Positions 6,098 through 6,914 of a stretch of 6,914 bases of DNA are shown here, one piece after another. Location of the stretch: positions 1 to 6,914 of the forward strand of contig DFEL01000172.1 in NCBI GenBank assembly GCA_002369055.1. Reading direction: 5' to 3'. Every line of letters starts with the position of its first letter. Positions within the stretch are counted from its first letter, which is position 1. Source of the DNA: Cyanobacteria bacterium UBA3803. Lineage in GTDB: Bacteria; Cyanobacteriota; Vampirovibrionia; Gastranaerophilales; Gastranaerophilaceae. The notes beneath the pieces were generated by a model. It did no database searches. It saw nothing but the letters and a program-made list of their open reading frames with translations, and was not told the DNA's origin. The position numbers and the translations under genes were made by a program.

Positions 6098-6124
6098 GTG
6101 GTAATAACGGGAGTCCCCTTCCAC
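6098..6124 (-). promoter_or_regulatory. Candidate L1-binding leader hairpin before rplK
   Basis: On the minus strand the order is GTGG, AA, GGGG, ACT, CCC, GTTATTA, CCAC. GUGG/CCAC forms a 4-bp outer stem, GGG/CCC an inner stem with a 4-nt loop, and the internal loop is uneven, AA against GUUAUUA. This imitates the L1-stalk site of 23S rRNA and fits the known L11-L1 operon autoregulation by L1. The rplK Shine-Dalgarno lies just downstream of the hairpin. The hairpin ends 27 nt after the nusG stop codon. Confidence 0.75.
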
Positions 6125-6134
6125 AATTTTGTAC

Positions 6135-6149
6135 TGAGCAACCTGCTCA
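6135..6149 (-). other. Small stem-loop just after nusG
   Basis: TGAGCA at 6149-6144 and TGCTCA at 6140-6135 on the minus strand form a perfect 6-bp stem with a 3-nt loop, starting 1 nt after the nusG stop. No T-run follows, so it is not an intrinsic terminator, and transcription should continue into rplK. It may be part of the structured rplK leader, an RNA processing site, or chance. Confidence 0.4.
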
Positions 6150-6150
6150 A

Positions 6151-6912
6151 TTATAATTTTTGAATTTGTTTGTATTCTAATTCTACCGGAGTTTCACGTC
6201 CGAATATAGAAACATTTGCTCTTAATTTTGCCTTATCAGGATATACTTCTGTAATATCACCAACAAATTCGGCAAACGGTCCTGATGTAATACGAACTTT
6301 ATCACCAGGTTTAACATCAAGTTCAATTTTTTGAGGTGCAGCAGATGATGTTCTGTTGATAACTTTTTTAATTTCACTATCCTTTGCAGGAATAGGATTC
6401 TTTGCTGTACCTACAAAACGAGTAACACCTGCCGTATGTCTAACAACATACCAACTGTCCTCATCCATTATCATCTCTACCAATACATATCCTGGAAAAA
6501 CATTTTCGTCTTTTTCGGTTTTCTTTCCTGCTTTTACATGTGTAACTGTCTTTTGAGGAACTTCTACCCTGAAAATCTTTTCAGACATGTTCATATATTC
6601 AATACGTTTTTCTAAATTTACTTTAACTTTATTTTCATATCCTGAATAAGTATTTACAATATACCAACGCTTTTCAGGTGCTTTTTTAGGCTTTTCAACT
6701 ACTTCTTCTTTAACTTCTTTTACATCTTCAGAAGCTTCAGCCTTTTCTTTTTTAGCTCTTGGCTTACGTTCTGTTTTTGGTTTTGCGGTTTTTGTCTTTT
6801 TGGCTTTTGACGGAACTCCATCTCCAACAACAATATCTCCGACTAAATCTCTACTTGTTTTTACTACTTCAGCTTGTTCATCCAAGAACAATTCTTCATC
6901 TTTTTTTGCCAT
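6151..6912 (-). CDS. nusG: Transcription termination/antitermination factor NusG with long charged N-terminal extension
   Basis: NusG binds RNA polymerase at the clamp, supports elongation, and through its KOW domain contacts Rho or ribosomal protein S10. The NGN domain begins at KRWYIVNTYSGYE (81-93), includes VFPGYVLVEM (138-147) and WYVVRHTAGVTRFVG (154-168), and ends near 185. The KOW domain is VKPGDKVRITSGPFAEFVGDITEV (200-223), followed by FGRETPVELEYKQIQKL. The core alone is about 173 residues, the usual size. Residues 1-80 are an added low-complexity tail with acidic residues first (DEELFLDEQAEVV), a Lys/Ala/Pro-rich basic middle (36-58) and a mixed Lys/Glu stretch. The ATG lies two bases from the window end, so its ribosome binding site cannot be seen and the true start could be further upstream or at an unrecognised internal codon. 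rplK follows 67 bp downstream; secE would be expected upstream. Confidence 0.96.
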   Translation of the reverse strand: MAKKDEELFLDEQAEVVKTSRDLVGDIVVGDGVPSKAKKTKTAKPKTERKPRAKKEKAEASEDVKEVKEEVVEKPKKAPEKRWYIVNTYSGYENKVKVNLEKRIEYMNMSEKIFRVEVPQKTVTHVKAGKKTEKDENVFPGYVLVEMIMDEDSWYVVRHTAGVTRFVGTAKNPIPAKDSEIKKVINRTSSAAPQKIELDVKPGDKVRITSGPFAEFVGDITEVYPDKAKLRANVSIFGRETPVELEYKQIQKL

Positions 6913-6914
6913 AA

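Noticed and set aside
6150..6155. A perfect TATAAT on the minus strand over the nusG stop codon, as a promoter for rplK
   Set aside because: There is no acceptable -35 element and no TG extension, and the bases are the nusG end codons; such matches are common in AT-rich DNA.
6356..6556. Plus-strand open frame of 66 codons opposite nusG
   Set aside because: It lies fully within the conserved NGN region of nusG, with no upstream signals and no recognisable family.

Overview
The window is AT-rich bacterial chromosomal DNA using the standard genetic code and normal Shine-Dalgarno sites. It looks like core genome rather than a mobile element: I see no insertion sequence, integrase, CRISPR array, tRNA or phage gene, and no gene-free stretch over 300 bases. 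The low GC, a NuoA/NdhC-type subunit with a YECG motif, a thymidylate kinase with a TREPG...LGQKIR segment, and an exported GHL10 glycosidase carrying an extra N-terminal domain would suit the non-photosynthetic sister group of Cyanobacteria (Vampirovibrionia/Melainabacteria). That placement is inference, about 40-50% sure; other low-GC lineages are possible.

Layout. (1) Positions 1-316, minus strand: most of nuoA, a membrane subunit of respiratory complex I, cut by the left edge. (2) 317-410: a short divergent intergenic region with an extended -10 promoter facing right and an inverted repeat over its -35 region. (3) 411-4231, plus strand: a tight four-gene operon of an exported TPR protein, an exported GHL10 family glycosidase, a 64-residue four-cysteine protein and an M20 zinc metallopeptidase. 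Gaps are 11 nt, a 1-nt overlap (TAATG) and 1 nt. (4) 4196-6912, minus strand: nusG, rplK (L11), rplA (L1) and tmk, read right to left. The first three are a classic transcription/translation cluster. A strong hairpin terminator separates rplA from tmk. The 3' end of tmk overlaps the 3' end of the peptidase gene by 36 bp.

How the genes work together. NusG couples RNA polymerase to translation, and L11 and L1 build the two mobile stalks of the large ribosomal subunit. The leaders of both rplK and rplA carry a hairpin that resembles the L1-binding site of 23S rRNA, so L1 probably represses both genes separately. This duplication is the most interesting regulatory signal in the window. The plus-strand operon may process envelope or environmental glycans outside the membrane and peptides in the cytoplasm, but that link rests only on gene neighbourhood. 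I did not find a clearly new multi-gene defence or mobile system.
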